A stretch of 64,000 nucleotides of DNA, from the NCBI GenBank assembly GCA_003255065.1, contig QAOA01007183.1, positions 729,001-793,000 of the forward strand, in the 5' to 3' direction. A program made the translations under genes and the position numbers. The notes under the pieces were generated by a model. The model saw only the letters and a program-made list of their open reading frames with translations, was not told the DNA's origin and did not search any database. Shown here piece by piece: positions 20,716-32,390 of the stretch (position 1 is the first letter of the stretch; each line of letters begins with the position of its first letter). The DNA comes from Cercis canadensis (Eukaryota > Streptophyta > Magnoliopsida > Fabales > Fabaceae).

Positions 20716-22774
20716 GCTCTTGCTCTATCTACATCTATGTACATTAACTTGTTAATTTTACATAAACCTAATCTATTGTGTTTTTTTCCCCGTTTTGTAT
20801 ATCTCATTGAACAAGAAAAAGATGATAAACATTTTGATCATTTTCTCGTATTAATAGCGCATGACAAGAAGAGAAAGGAGATAAATCTTGAAGTTGGATA
20901 ACGTTTAACAGGTCCTTTTTCCGGACTTTAATCGTTAAGAATAATGGGCCTTTACAATTGGGAACGATCCACTTCCACTCAGAAATTTGGGCTTGCCCTA
21001 CCTTCTTGCTTCCTCAATTCGGACCCAAAAGTTGATGAATGGAACTCAAATAAACCAATCCATGTTTCAGTAGAGAAAGAGAGGAAGAAAATGACAGAAA
21101 CGTGGACCGGTCCAAATACTATATAACTAAATAATAGACAACAGTGGTCCCATAGGATTGAATTTTCACTCTCTAGTTTCTACTTTCTAGTGGACATTGA
21201 ACTGAGCAACTAATTCACGCATGAAATATTGGGTTAGGGAGGCGGCGATTTCAATTTGCAATTCTTCTGGTTTTAGCACAAATCAATAGATTTTAGATTT
21301 AAACATTGGTCTTGAAAAGTAAAGTGTAAACTAACCCGATATCAAGGAACTCGCTTTGTCATTCAAGCATATATCGTTCTAGATTTTTCTGTTCTGGTTC
21401 TGGGTTCCCACCACCGACTGTTGCTGCTTCTGACCTGACCCTTTAAAATGGGTAGCTTTGACCACCAAAAGTGTTGGCTAGCTTAGATTTTGAAGCAACT
21501 TATTGGATTAGTTCGCATTTCACATACGCAGATAAATAAACTTATATCTCAATGTTTGACTATTAACATATCTACCTGAATGGCTAAACCTAAAATTTTA
21601 ATGCTTTTTTAAAAGATAAATTATATTATTGCATAAAAAGTTTACAGGCACAGAAAAGAAGACAATTAGGTTGTCAAAAAAAGTGAGTAACACAATTACG
21701 ACTGCCCATTTCTTAGTATGCGTCCCGTGCATTGTTTTGGACCTGTCTTGCGCATTAATTCAGTGTTCGAAATCAGACATTTACAGAGCAATATTGAGTA
21801 ATATCATATCATTTTAGAATGAGTGGGTAGACAATTATAATTTATATGAGAAGAAACTAAAAGTCAAGCTCATGAAACAAAACTATTCCATTGTCATCAT
21901 CACTCGTCAAAAATCCACATATATTATTTTCATAGCCATGCCAATTGACGATGAGTAAGAAGATGGATCACCATATCTTGTACTATACCTGTATTTTGGC
22001 ATTTTTAAAGTGAACGTTTACACTGTATTTACCATAAATTAATCAATAATCCACAAGTCGGTAATGAACACAAATATATTATCACAACTAATTCCCGTAG
22101 AATCCATGAGAGTTTGAATTCAAGGTCCTTAATTTAAACATAGAATAGAATGAGTTGATACAATTAGGGGTCAGTTTTATATCTTAATTAATTAGTTGTC
22201 ACGGGATTTTGTTTTGTAATTGAATCATGGAAGCGAGTGGCCCCCACATTCACGCCTAATGTTCAAGTTACACGTACGCATGATTAAACTGGAATTTGGC
22301 CTAAAGTCATGATAATCAAACAGGCAAAGAAAAAGCAATCCATAAAAAGAGGATTATAATCTCGAGGGGCTAAATGAGAGTGAATTAGACGGTGTAGATT
22401 CTGGAAAGGAAAACCAAGGTAATTCAAAGTGTGTGTGGTCATCGAGTAGAAAATAGAAACGGTTTTAGTATATTTTCATGTCATTATCAAACTTTTCCTA
22501 AAGTATGGAAAGAAAACAAAGATGGGTGTGGAAAGTGAATGGAAACATGAAACTCGATCTTTTCCACGCCTCACTCAGTCTTCGTAACAGATTTCTATAC
22601 GTTTTTCCAATCAGATTAACAAGCTCCAACACTCATCGTTAATTAATTACAGAACTAGCTTATTTTCTCTCATCAAACCAACACATAAACCACACTCTTC
22701 CTTCCTTAGATAATCCCTTGCTTCTTTTTTGTTGATATTCTTCTTCTTCTTTTTCTTCCATAATTGATATTGAT
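20716..22774. other. AT-rich intergenic region
   Basis: 3' flank of the small gene and promoter region of the WAK-like kinase. A short frame at 20944-21126 has no family resemblance. No other structure was recognised. The last 100 bases are a CT/TTC-rich stretch that is probably the 5' leader of the kinase. Confidence 0.5.
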
Positions 22775-25700
22775 ATGATAACAAACACGCCCCTGCTCAT
22801 CTTTGTCATCCTACTTGTGTTGCCCATAATCTCACCCCAAGTAAACCACCGCAAGTGCCACCAAACATGTGGCTCAGACAAAACCTACCCTTATCCTTTT
22901 GGGTTCTCCTCCGGCTGCGCAATCCGCCTCAACTGCACCGACGGCGCAATCTTCATCGCAGAATTCCCAGTACAATCCGTAGATCAAGATACCATAATCG
23001 TCAATATCATACCCAAATGCAATCGTCCAATAGATAGCTTCCAACAACTCTTCAGCCACAAATACGCACCCACTGCAAGAAACGCCCTTCTTCTACAGAA
23101 TTGCACCGACCGGATCATCCCCTGCATGATACCGACGACCATGGTGCAGACTCACTTTGAGTCGCAAGACTGCAACGCCGGCAGTGGCAATTTGAGCTGC
23201 TATTTCGAGAATACAACCAGAGACTTTATTAATAACGACAATATCACCAATAGCGGCTGCCACTCCCTTATGTCCTCCATATCGGCGGATCATTTATCCA
23301 ACAATTCGGTTACATCGACGCCGGTGTCCTTGGAGGTTGCGACGATTGAGCTTGGCTGGTGGCTTCAAGGGGACTGCAAATGTTATGCGAATGCCAATTG
23401 TACCAATTTTATTTCCCCCATTAATGGAAGGTCTGCGTATCGCTGCCGCTGCAATGAAGGCTTCATCGGCGATGGCTATTCTGCCGGAACAGGTTGCCGG
23501 AAAGGTCAGTTATATTACCTTTTTTTTTCTTCTTTAAATCCAATTTTTAATTGACATTCTTTAATGATGGATTGACTTTTTTAGCACAATGATCGCCAGG
23601 TTCCTTTCCCCTTATTAATTAGTTAATTAATTAGTGAACATTTAATCATGATTTTTTTTTTTTGGGTTTAATTGTAGAATGCAAAAAGCTTAAGAATTTG
23701 GATCCGTTTCTGTAGTTTCTTCAGATGACTGCATTATTCTATACTCTTCTGCTAACATAAGGCGATGGTGGACTATTCCGAAAGAAAAAATAGGAAATTG
23801 ATTTTATTGGTTTTTTTTTTTTTTTTAATTTTGAATTAAAATTATAATAAAATTAATTTTCTTTTTCCGTACAAAGGGGTGATAAATTGAAAGTTATTCT
23901 ATATTGGCTCTGATTTTATTTTTCAATTATAATTTTTAGATGATCAATAGAAATATTTGTGTGCAATAAATATAATTAGTTAACTTACATTTTAAGCGGA
24001 GGAGTATATAACGAAGTAAAAAGAAGATAAGGGGAATGTGAGGAGCTGAAAGACATGATGAAAAAAAAAAAAAAAGTGGTTTGTNAAAAAAAAAAGTGGT
24101 TTGCATTTGTAAATTTAAATTGAATTTACAATAAATTTATTATTATTAATTTCTTACTAACTGGTACAAACATTATTCCTTGGAAGACATGAAGATGAGT
24201 GAATGAGTTGGTGCAGGCACCATTAGCGGGAATTGAAGTCAAAGTTGGGTAATCAATTCGGCCAAGTAGTCAATTTGTCTTTCCATAATTTGGACCAACA
24301 ACAAACCTTTTTCTTCTCCTTCTTATCAACTTGCCCATTTTGCTTCGCATAAGACAAAGCAGGAGTCTGTGTTTTAGGATTTTTATTTGCGATAATCTCG
24401 CGCTATGGCCCATCAAGTTATAAACAAACAGCTCGGGGATTTTGGAAACAACTAACAACACTCACATCACCTAAACCTTGCCTAACATTAGACGAATCTG
24501 GCTGTGAAAATTAAAATTAGCCAATTTAAAAAGTAAATTTTTTATATATAATTAAAAGGATAATGGCTATTTGATTAATTAAACACATATGAATTTGTTG
24601 GCTAAGTAGTTATCTCTGTGTCGTTATGTAACTAAAAACAAAATTATGCAGCTGTTGCTAACTAATGTTACGGATTAAAAGTATTGTGAGTTGAAACAAT
24701 CTACTTCTTGGAAACATTCATCGCCGCAAAATTTATTTCTCATAGTAATAGTATTTTGTGAATTTGGGCATTTGTAACAGTGTCTTCAACATGCAACCCA
24801 GCCAAGTATATGTCTGGCCAATGTGGAGGAACAACCAGATTTGTTGTCTTAATTGGAGGTAAGCTTTGTATTCCATGTCATATTTTCAGTAACATATCTA
24901 TTTGTTTTCTAAATTCTATTTAACTTGAATGCAAAATTGCAAATTGACTACCCAGCATATAAATTTTAGGTGGCTTCAATTTGGTTATCAAGGAAATGAT
25001 AATCTGGCATAGAATTAATAAATAACTTGGGACGAAGAACCCTTTTGCCGTAAACTAGCATGCAGAGTTGTCCTCGTAGAAGATAAGAAGAATGACATAT
25101 AAGCATATGTAATTGTGAAAACTTGTCGTGCAGGAATTGTGTTGGGAGCTGCTGCATTGATGATCTGTCTGGGTCTAATATGTTGTTTGTTTCGCGGGCG
25201 CAGTACCAAATTGAGAGTGACAAAGAGCACAAAAAGGCGGTTAACGGAAGCTACTGGGCATTACAGTGTTCCTATTTATCCCTACAAAGATATCGAGAAA
25301 GCCACAAATAGCTTCTCAGAGAAACAGAGGCTGGGAAATGGGGCATATGGTACAGTATATGCTGGGAAACTTCACAGTGAGGATTGGGTTGCCATCAAGA
25401 GGATCAAACATAGAGACAGAGAGAGTATTGAACAAGTAATGAACGAGATCAAGCTGCTTTCCTCCGTGAGCCACTCGAATTTAGTACGCTTGTTGGGTTG
25501 CTCCATAGAATATGGAGAACAAATACTTGTGTATGAATTCATGCCCAACGGAACCTTGTGTCAACATTTGCAGAGAGAGAGAGGGAATGGACTGGTATGG
25601 CCAACTCGAGTCACAATTGCTGCTGAAACAGCGCAAGCTATAGCACATCTTCACTCTGCCATTAATCCCCCCATATACCATAGAGACATCAAGTCAAGCA

Positions 25701-26398
25701 ACATACTATTGGATTACAATTTTAGATCCAAAGTAGCAGATTTTGGACTTTCCAGACTTGGGATGACTGAGATATCCCACATTTCAACTGCCCCTCAAGG
25801 AACACCTGGCTACGTTGATCCACAATACCATCAAGACTTTCACCTTTCTGATAAAAGTGATGTATATAGCTTCGGCGTTGTTCTGGTTGAGATCATAACA
25901 GGATTGAAAGTGGTAGATTTTCTCCGCCCTCAGAATGAAGTAAACTTAGCTGCTCTTGTCACAGATAGGATTGGGAAAGGGCTTCTGGGTGAGATTATAG
26001 ACCCATTCCTTCAAGCAAATCAGGATCCTTGCACCCTTTCCTCAATACATAAGGTAGCTGAGCTAGGATTTAGATGCCTTGCATTCCACAGGGACATGAG
26101 GCCTTCAATGATAGAAGTGGCAGCTGAGCTAGAACAGATTAGGCTCAGTACGTGGACAGCTTCAACAGAATTCTCCTCTTCCTCTCCTTCTTCTAATCAA
26201 ACTGAGAAACCACTAAATTTGACAGTGTTGAAGGGCAGGTTAGAGGGCAAAGGCCTTCTCACGCTGCACACTCATTCTGTTATATCAACTTCAATGGAAA
26301 GGCCAAACAATAGTTCACCAGTTTCGGTGCAAGACCCAGAGCCATGGTTGAGTGAACAGAGCTCTCCTCCTTCTTCAAGTAGTTTACTAAGTAAATGA
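22775..26398 (+). CDS. Wall-associated kinase-like receptor protein kinase (WAKL14/20 type)
   Basis: Exons 22775-23504, 24781-24858 and 25134-26398 join to 690 residues. Residues 1-22 are a hydrophobic signal peptide. A cysteine-rich extracellular part follows (CHQTCGSDKTYPYPFGFSSGC, the WAK galacturonan-binding type), then an EGF-like Cys cluster (CKCYANANC..YRCRCNEGFIGDGY) near 205-240. A membrane helix spans ~263-289 (FVVLIGGIVLGAAALMICLG). The cytosolic kinase has LGNGAYGTVYAGK, VAIK Lys358, HRDIKSSN (Asp454) and DFG (Asp472), so all key residues are intact. A Ser-rich tail closes it. The predicted role is a plasma-membrane receptor kinase sensing wall components; its ligand is unknown. 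Intron 1 (1.28 kb) contains an assembly join at 24085. Confidence 0.92.
24061..24103. other. Assembly join (single N at 24085) with short repeated flank
   Basis: The sequence A-run + gtggtttg occurs on both sides of the N, indicating a short uncollapsed overlap inside intron 1 of the WAK-like gene. Confidence 0.8.
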
Positions 26399-27900
26399 TT
26401 TGAGTGACCTCAAACCCAAGGTATAGATGCTATAGAAGGATATCTTACTGTTTGAAATTTTCTTTCTTATTTAACTATCCCTTTGAAAAAATGCACAAAA
26501 TTTCTTTGTCTAGTATATATGAAAGCTTTTTCATTTCCTCATTGTTCATATATAATAATAATAATAATGCATGCTTATGGACGCACTTAACTGTAGTGTT
26601 GGATGATACGTACAAAACTCTGAGATGATTTAATGCCTCCATGTCTTCTTAATGCGTTACCATGCCCAAAATAAATAAATAAATAAATAAATATATAACG
26701 CCTCCATGCCAGAGATGACATCTTGTAAAATACCCCAATTCAACTCCTGTTCCTTGACAACCGTATCCAAACTTCATCATATCAGAATGAACATTTTAAT
26801 AAAAATGTATCTAGTTTTTGGTAAATTATTCTACCTACTTTCAGATTCTAACTTTAAATTTTATCCGGATAAATAGTGTGAGATTTATGAAAGGGGCTAA
26901 GTTATCTTTGATTGCATCATGTCCAATATCTCTACTTAATAATCTTGAAGTCAGAGTATGTGAATTGGCGTATTGATTGTTGAAACACTATGGAAATACA
27001 GCAAGTTATTATAGAATGATCTATTATTATTATTATTATGCAGTCAATAAATATAGAATAAAATTATTTTAAAAATTTTAATCCTAATGCTGTGTGGCGT
27101 GGGACATTAGGTCCCATTAGGCCCTTGGTCACGATATGAAAAAGGTTCAAAAAAAACTGTCGGCGTGAAACATATATAGTATATATACATCTTCACTAAT
27201 TCAGGAATAAGGAGATCGTAATAAATGATTGTTAATTTTTAAAACAGCTTTCTTCCTTTTTTTTTTTTCTTTTTAAAATCAGTTCTACATTCATCTTGTA
27301 GGAAGTGGAACATATAATACAATCTTGGAGCACTTGATAGTCATATTGAAACCAGGCTCCATCTCCGTTATGCAATAATAATAATAATATAAAATAAAAT
27401 CATGTGAGAATTGTCACTGGAATATTTCTATTACCAAAAACTTGAATTTACATTTCATTTATTTTTTAATCATTTTGGAAAAGCACAGAACTTTTATTTA
27501 TCCCAAGGAAAAAAAAAACAAAAGAGTAATTTTACATAAATAAGAACATGGCAGTTTCCATATTAGCTACAAAACTAAGATACAGTACATCATTCATTCA
27601 CAACCCATGTGAATAGATCCGATGTTACAACTTAGAACTAAGAAGAGAAGTTAAGCAAAGAAAAAAATTAAAAAATAACAACAACTATAATATTATATAT
27701 TACATTTGCTTCTAAGGTCCATCACTCCACCCCTACTCTATAGCCTTGAATAATGAATATAGCATAAACCACTTTTTAACTACTGCCTATCCTCTTTTGC
27801 CCTTCTCCGAGATTACCCCTACCCGAACCATTTATTAACCGTGGTCAAGAAAAGTGAAAGACCTGGCGCGACCCGTGTAAAAAGTAACTCAAGTCAAAAC
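26399..27900. other. Intergenic region between convergent WAK-like and AOS genes
   Basis: AT-rich spacer with short ATA/AATA simple repeats (26554-26570, 26672-26692, 27376-27390). It contains the 3' flanks of both genes. No exon-like frame was found. Confidence 0.5.
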
Positions 27901-29478
27901 TCAAAAGCTTGCTCTCTTTAGAGAGGTGAAGGTAACGGAAGAACCCAACGGCGAAGAACCCACTTCTATCTCAAAGGAATCGTAACGGAGGAAGAGCTCC
28001 ACTACCAGAAGTCTAGAAACCAGGGTAACGAAATCCTTCCCCGCACACTGCTTGTTACCAACGCTTGGAGTTTCGGTCTCGGGGCCATTGGACCACAGCA
28101 CGTGCTTCAACAACTTCTCACCCTCACCCAAGAACCGATCCGCCACGAACTCTTCGGGTCTGTCGAATATTTTGGGATCCTTTGTAGCGAAGGGCTGGTA
28201 GCCGAATAAGACCTCTCCTTGTTTGATTTCGAAAGCGTTCTCGTGGCTCTCGATCACTAGGTCGCGCTTTGCTCTCCCGTATTGTAATGCCACGGGTGGC
28301 TCAATTCGGAAAGCTTCGTACAATGTGGACTTCATCAATGGCATATTTTCCATGGCCGCCATCGTGACCTGATTGCCGTTGGATCTGACGGCGGATCTGA
28401 TCTCCTGGGCTAACTGTGTATGAAGTTTTACCCCTGCACGGCCGATCCATTTGAGGACGTTGGGGAAGAAAATCTTCATTCCTCCGAAAGAATTAAAGCA
28501 CGTGGCAAATAAGAGATTGTGGCAAGCTTCATCTCTGGAGACACCCAAACGGTCGGCTTCATCGAGGACGAAGGCGGAGGATTGGTAGAAGAAGTCGTAT
28601 AATCTGTTGTAATCTGGTTTGACCAAAGATGGTGGGAGACGGAAGGTGTGGAATATAGAGTCTTCAATAAGCCTTGGAAGACCCAGAAGGAGAATAGGAC
28701 TAAGTTGGAAGAGCACCCATTTCTGGACTAGCTTTGGACCGTCAAGTCCCAATTGGGTGTCAGAGGGGTTCGACCCATAAAGAGAGCGAGCCAAAAAGTT
28801 AAACGCGGCTTGATCATTGGCATCTCCAAAACTGGCTTTTCCTTTATCACCAAGCTCCTTCTCAAGGTTCTGGAAGAGGTCCGTGTAGCAAGAATGGAAC
28901 TCGGGTATGACCTTGTCGCGACGAGACTTGAGGAGGAAGAACATGAGTCGCTTCAGGAGGCCGTGTTTGGGCTCGGACGGGTCAAGATAGGAGAGAACTC
29001 GGTAACCACCGGTGAGTTCCGTGGAAGGCATGAAGGTGCCGGTGAATAGATCTTTCTTCTCTACCTTGGTCACATCAAAGAGCACTGTGAAGCTTTTCCC
29101 GTCGAGTAAAGCGACGACGTTTGGGTTGGGGGCAATGAAAGGTCCCGGTGGCATGTTCACGCGGAACACCGTTGACTTATACTTTTGGATGCGTGATTTG
29201 AAGTATTCATCGCGGCCTTGATTATAGAAATAGTCATGGCGGTCTTTGATTGGACCAATAAAAGGGATGCCATAATCTCCGGGGACTTTACGAATCGGAA
29301 GCTTGATGGGTTCTGGTGCACCCACCGACACTGCAGGTATGGATGGTCTCTCGGAGACGGAGGCTCTGATCGGACGGACAGAGAATGGACGCGTTGATCG
29401 CTTAGATGATGGGGTTGTTCTTCTTGTCAACGGAAATTCTAGTTGCAGGGAAGGGGAGCACACACAAGTAGATGCCAT
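27901..29478 (-). CDS. AOS: Allene oxide synthase, chloroplastic (CYP74A)
   Basis: An intronless 525-codon frame. AOS converts 13-hydroperoxy linolenic acid to the unstable allene oxide on the way to jasmonate, in plastids. Residues 1-~40 are Ser/Thr/Arg-rich with few acids, a chloroplast transit peptide. From 57 on, PIKLPIRKVPGDYGIPFIGPIKDRHDYF is typical CYP74. The I-helix region reads FATCFNSFGGMK (325-335), lacking the normal P450 AGxET threonine, as expected for CYP74. Also present are an ExxR-equivalent region (YEAFRIEPPV, 387-396) and the atypical heme loop with GNKQCAGKDF, axial Cys478. The start is preceded by a leader and a TATA box 144 bases upstream. Length and the absence of introns match plant AOS. 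Hydroperoxide lyase is less likely given the plastid AOS-like N-terminus. Confidence 0.96.
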   Translation of the reverse strand: MASTCVCSPSLQLEFPLTRRTTPSSKRSTRPFSVRPIRASVSERPSIPAVSVGAPEPIKLPIRKVPGDYGIPFIGPIKDRHDYFYNQGRDEYFKSRIQKYKSTVFRVNMPPGPFIAPNPNVVALLDGKSFTVLFDVTKVEKKDLFTGTFMPSTELTGGYRVLSYLDPSEPKHGLLKRLMFFLLKSRRDKVIPEFHSCYTDLFQNLEKELGDKGKASFGDANDQAAFNFLARSLYGSNPSDTQLGLDGPKLVQKWVLFQLSPILLLGLPRLIEDSIFHTFRLPPSLVKPDYNRLYDFFYQSSAFVLDEADRLGVSRDEACHNLLFATCFNSFGGMKIFFPNVLKWIGRAGVKLHTQLAQEIRSAVRSNGNQVTMAAMENMPLMKSTLYEAFRIEPPVALQYGRAKRDLVIESHENAFEIKQGEVLFGYQPFATKDPKIFDRPEEFVADRFLGEGEKLLKHVLWSNGPETETPSVGNKQCAGKDFVTLVSRLLVVELFLRYDSFEIEVGSSPLGSSVTFTSLKRASF

Positions 29479-29621
29479 TTTTGGTTTAGAAAAAGTTGTG
29501 TTATTTTGACCACAAACAGATTCTGCAGAGCGTGGAAGAGTAAATAATAATGGTACGAGTGGGAGTAGGAGTGGCCACTAGTTGGCGCGTGATGCAATGC
29601 AAGCTAAGCCTTGTTGAGTCT

Positions 29622-29632
29622 TTTATTTATAG
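29622..29632 (-). promoter_or_regulatory. TATA box of AOS
   Basis: The minus strand reads CTATAAATAAA, 144 bases upstream of the AOS start codon. Confidence 0.7.
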
Positions 29633-32390
29633 TGAAGGAATGGGTGCTTAACTCGTTTGCCTTAAAAAAACAGAAAAAGAAAATCCGAGAGTCGTGAAAG
29701 GTGTGCATTAATTGTTTTCTATTTTTAAAAAAGGTGAAGAAGAAAACTAAAATGTTAGTGTGATGCTTCTGGGTCCAACTCATGAAATGGTACTTTCAGA
29801 AGGAAAGTGCTTGAGAACTTTTTCAGTATTCTGTGCCTGTCTCGATCATCGCGGGTGAAATCCTCATAATTCTGATTCTGTCACCTCTACATTTCTAAAT
29901 TTACAATTTTACTACACAAATAACGTAATTTCATTCTTGTTTTATATACAAACGGACCCCATGTTTCCAAAAGTAAATAATGTGGTGCTTCGCTGGAGGT
30001 CTGCAACCAATATACGCAAAGGAAAAAGAAAACTTATTTTCGAATTCTTAGCAAAAGGAGAGAAAAAGAAAGAGTCATCAAAATACGAAATAGTCAATCC
30101 TTTAGTTCAAATCGATAAACATCATGTTCTATATTCTTCGTTTTGTAATGGTTAAATTTCATCCACACGCGCTTGGTTCTTTACATTGAGAAAAGTATTT
30201 ATATATATATATATATATATAGATTTCAAATGCAGCCACCCGGATCTAATAAAATATAAGACCACTAATTTAATCTCATCATGCATATGATAAACAATAA
30301 TTAATTACAAAAAGTAATTACCCTGATTTAATTTCATCACGTTTCAATGTTGTTGACTTTGTGTTTAAAAAGTGAGTTACTTCCTCGACGCAACAAGGAA
30401 ATCCGCATATAATCCACTTGAAGCCTTACTACATTGATACGTACATTTCTTATTCAATTCTGATTTTGTTCCGTAAACATCAGAATTTGGTGATCAGATA
30501 AGATTAGGTTGAACAAAGAGCTATGTGATTAGCAGCTATTGGAGGCTAGTGCAATACTTGCATTACCAAAGAGAGAACTTAAAAGAAGATTAGTTAGAGG
30601 TCTATAGCAGCATTAATGATATAAATATCATTCTTCTTTTACACGACCACCAATTTTCTTAGGATGTTTGATGATTTTGTTCCTAAAATAGAAGTGGCCC
30701 TTAAATTATTATTTTTTATTTTAAAATAAAAGTGAACAGCTTCACCTTAATTTGCAAGCGAGTAAGTCCCTTTGGCCTCAGGTGGCAATGGCGACATAAA
30801 AGTGGGTGAAGACTAGTGGCGACGGCGTCTTCGAATCTCACGTGTTAGTATCCCATGGTCAAAGCCCAAACCCAGAACAGAGTTGTTTGAATTCTTTTGA
30901 TCTATTCTGATCTGATGTCATAGTCAAAATGGCTTTCTCTCTCATTTCGGTCTTCAAATTCAGTTCTCACTGCCGTCCAAAAAAAGAATGAAAAGAAAAA
31001 ACCACACCGGCGATTTCCTTATTGTACGGAGCCTTCCATCAAACCGACCGAGTCAGAGACTCAGAGGCTGGGCGGTACGGGGGGAAAAATGGGGTCCAAC
31101 TTTTGACAATTTCATAATCCATATCTCTAACTTTTTTTTTTTTTTTTTATTTTAATTTCTCATTTAGGTGGTCCTAAATTTTTAATGTGAAATTAATTTT
31201 TATTCAAGTTTTAATATATCATAATCACGATAGTGACGGGACCGACTAAAGATTCCAATTTTTCAAGCGTTGCATGATTATTTCTCTCAGAGAAAATAAA
31301 ACACGAGTGGTTGAGTCCTGTGTGTCATGTTTTTCATGGATACCTTTTTAAGTGCTCCACCATTACTGAGAGGCAGGCTTGAAACAAATGTGCTCCTATT
31401 ATCTTCCACTCCAAAATCATGGTAAGAAGGAAGTGATTGTTTGATTATATTAGTCCTATGCTTGAAAGAATTATAAAAATACTTTTGAGATTGTGGATTT
31501 GATGAAAACTGTTAGAATATAGAACATAAATTATGTTTTGATAATTTTTTTTGTAGTTTTCATCAAACTAATGATTCAGAGTTATTTACTGTTGGATTGA
31601 GCTAAAATTTTGTAAAGAGATTTCAAAAACGTAAATTTTAACTTTGAATGGTGGAATTTTGATTTCGAGATTTTTAAGCTTTGATCTAAACTTGTAAATT
31701 GAAAAAATTAGAGTTTTTTTTTTTTTTTTTTTAAGATTAGTTTTAGTATTTTGAACTAAATCAAATTAAAATAATAAATTTTTATTGTCACGTCAATATT
31801 TTAATTTAGTTTTTTAATGTTTGAGAGACGAAAAGACCAAAATTGTAACTTTTGTCAAAATAGAGAGATTAAATTATTTATTTTAAAGAATTATCACTTT
31901 GTTACAATAGAATGACTAAAATTGCTATTAAGCCTTCAATATATTATGTTTGAGCTTATATTTTGTAGGTATTTTCTATAACTTTATACTTGCTCTTATA
32001 ATGTCTAAATTAACCCCACAGTACTTTAGGTTTTTCAAAGTCCTTCTCCCTTTTTCCACACCCATTGCTGAAGTTGAGAGGGCTTAGATTTATGAAGATA
32101 TTCCATCAAAAGATATATTCATTCTTCTTAATTAGAAAATGTCACTTCGTTGTCTCTCCAAGGCCATAAATGGAGATGTTTTACTTCATTATCCCTTTCT
32201 CCAGTCTTTGCTAGCAATGCAATGGCTTAGCAAATTGTTCATATGCAGCTTATATTATGGACCAGAAGATAGAGTAACAATTAAGTGTTTGATCGCAACA
32301 GTGGGATGTTTTACATTGTCAACCTGCCAATATCTGGAAAAATTGCGAGAGCATTAAGCTGCAGTGCTCTTTTTCATCAGCATAATTTGA
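29633..32390. other. AT-rich intergenic region upstream of AOS
   Basis: Distal AOS promoter and 3' flank of the octanoyltransferase gene. It contains a (TA)n tract at about 30199-30221, a GC-richer island at ~30760-31090, and otherwise low-complexity AT DNA. A 72-codon frame at 32139-32357 has no recognisable family or supporting context. Confidence 0.5.

Noticed and set aside
30825..30840. ttcgaatc resembling a tRNA T-loop
   Set aside because: No acceptor or anticodon stem could be folded around it.
32139..32357. 72-codon frame MSLRCLSKAIN..
   Set aside because: No family resemblance, no neighbouring exons, and it lies in the 3' flank of the octanoyltransferase gene.
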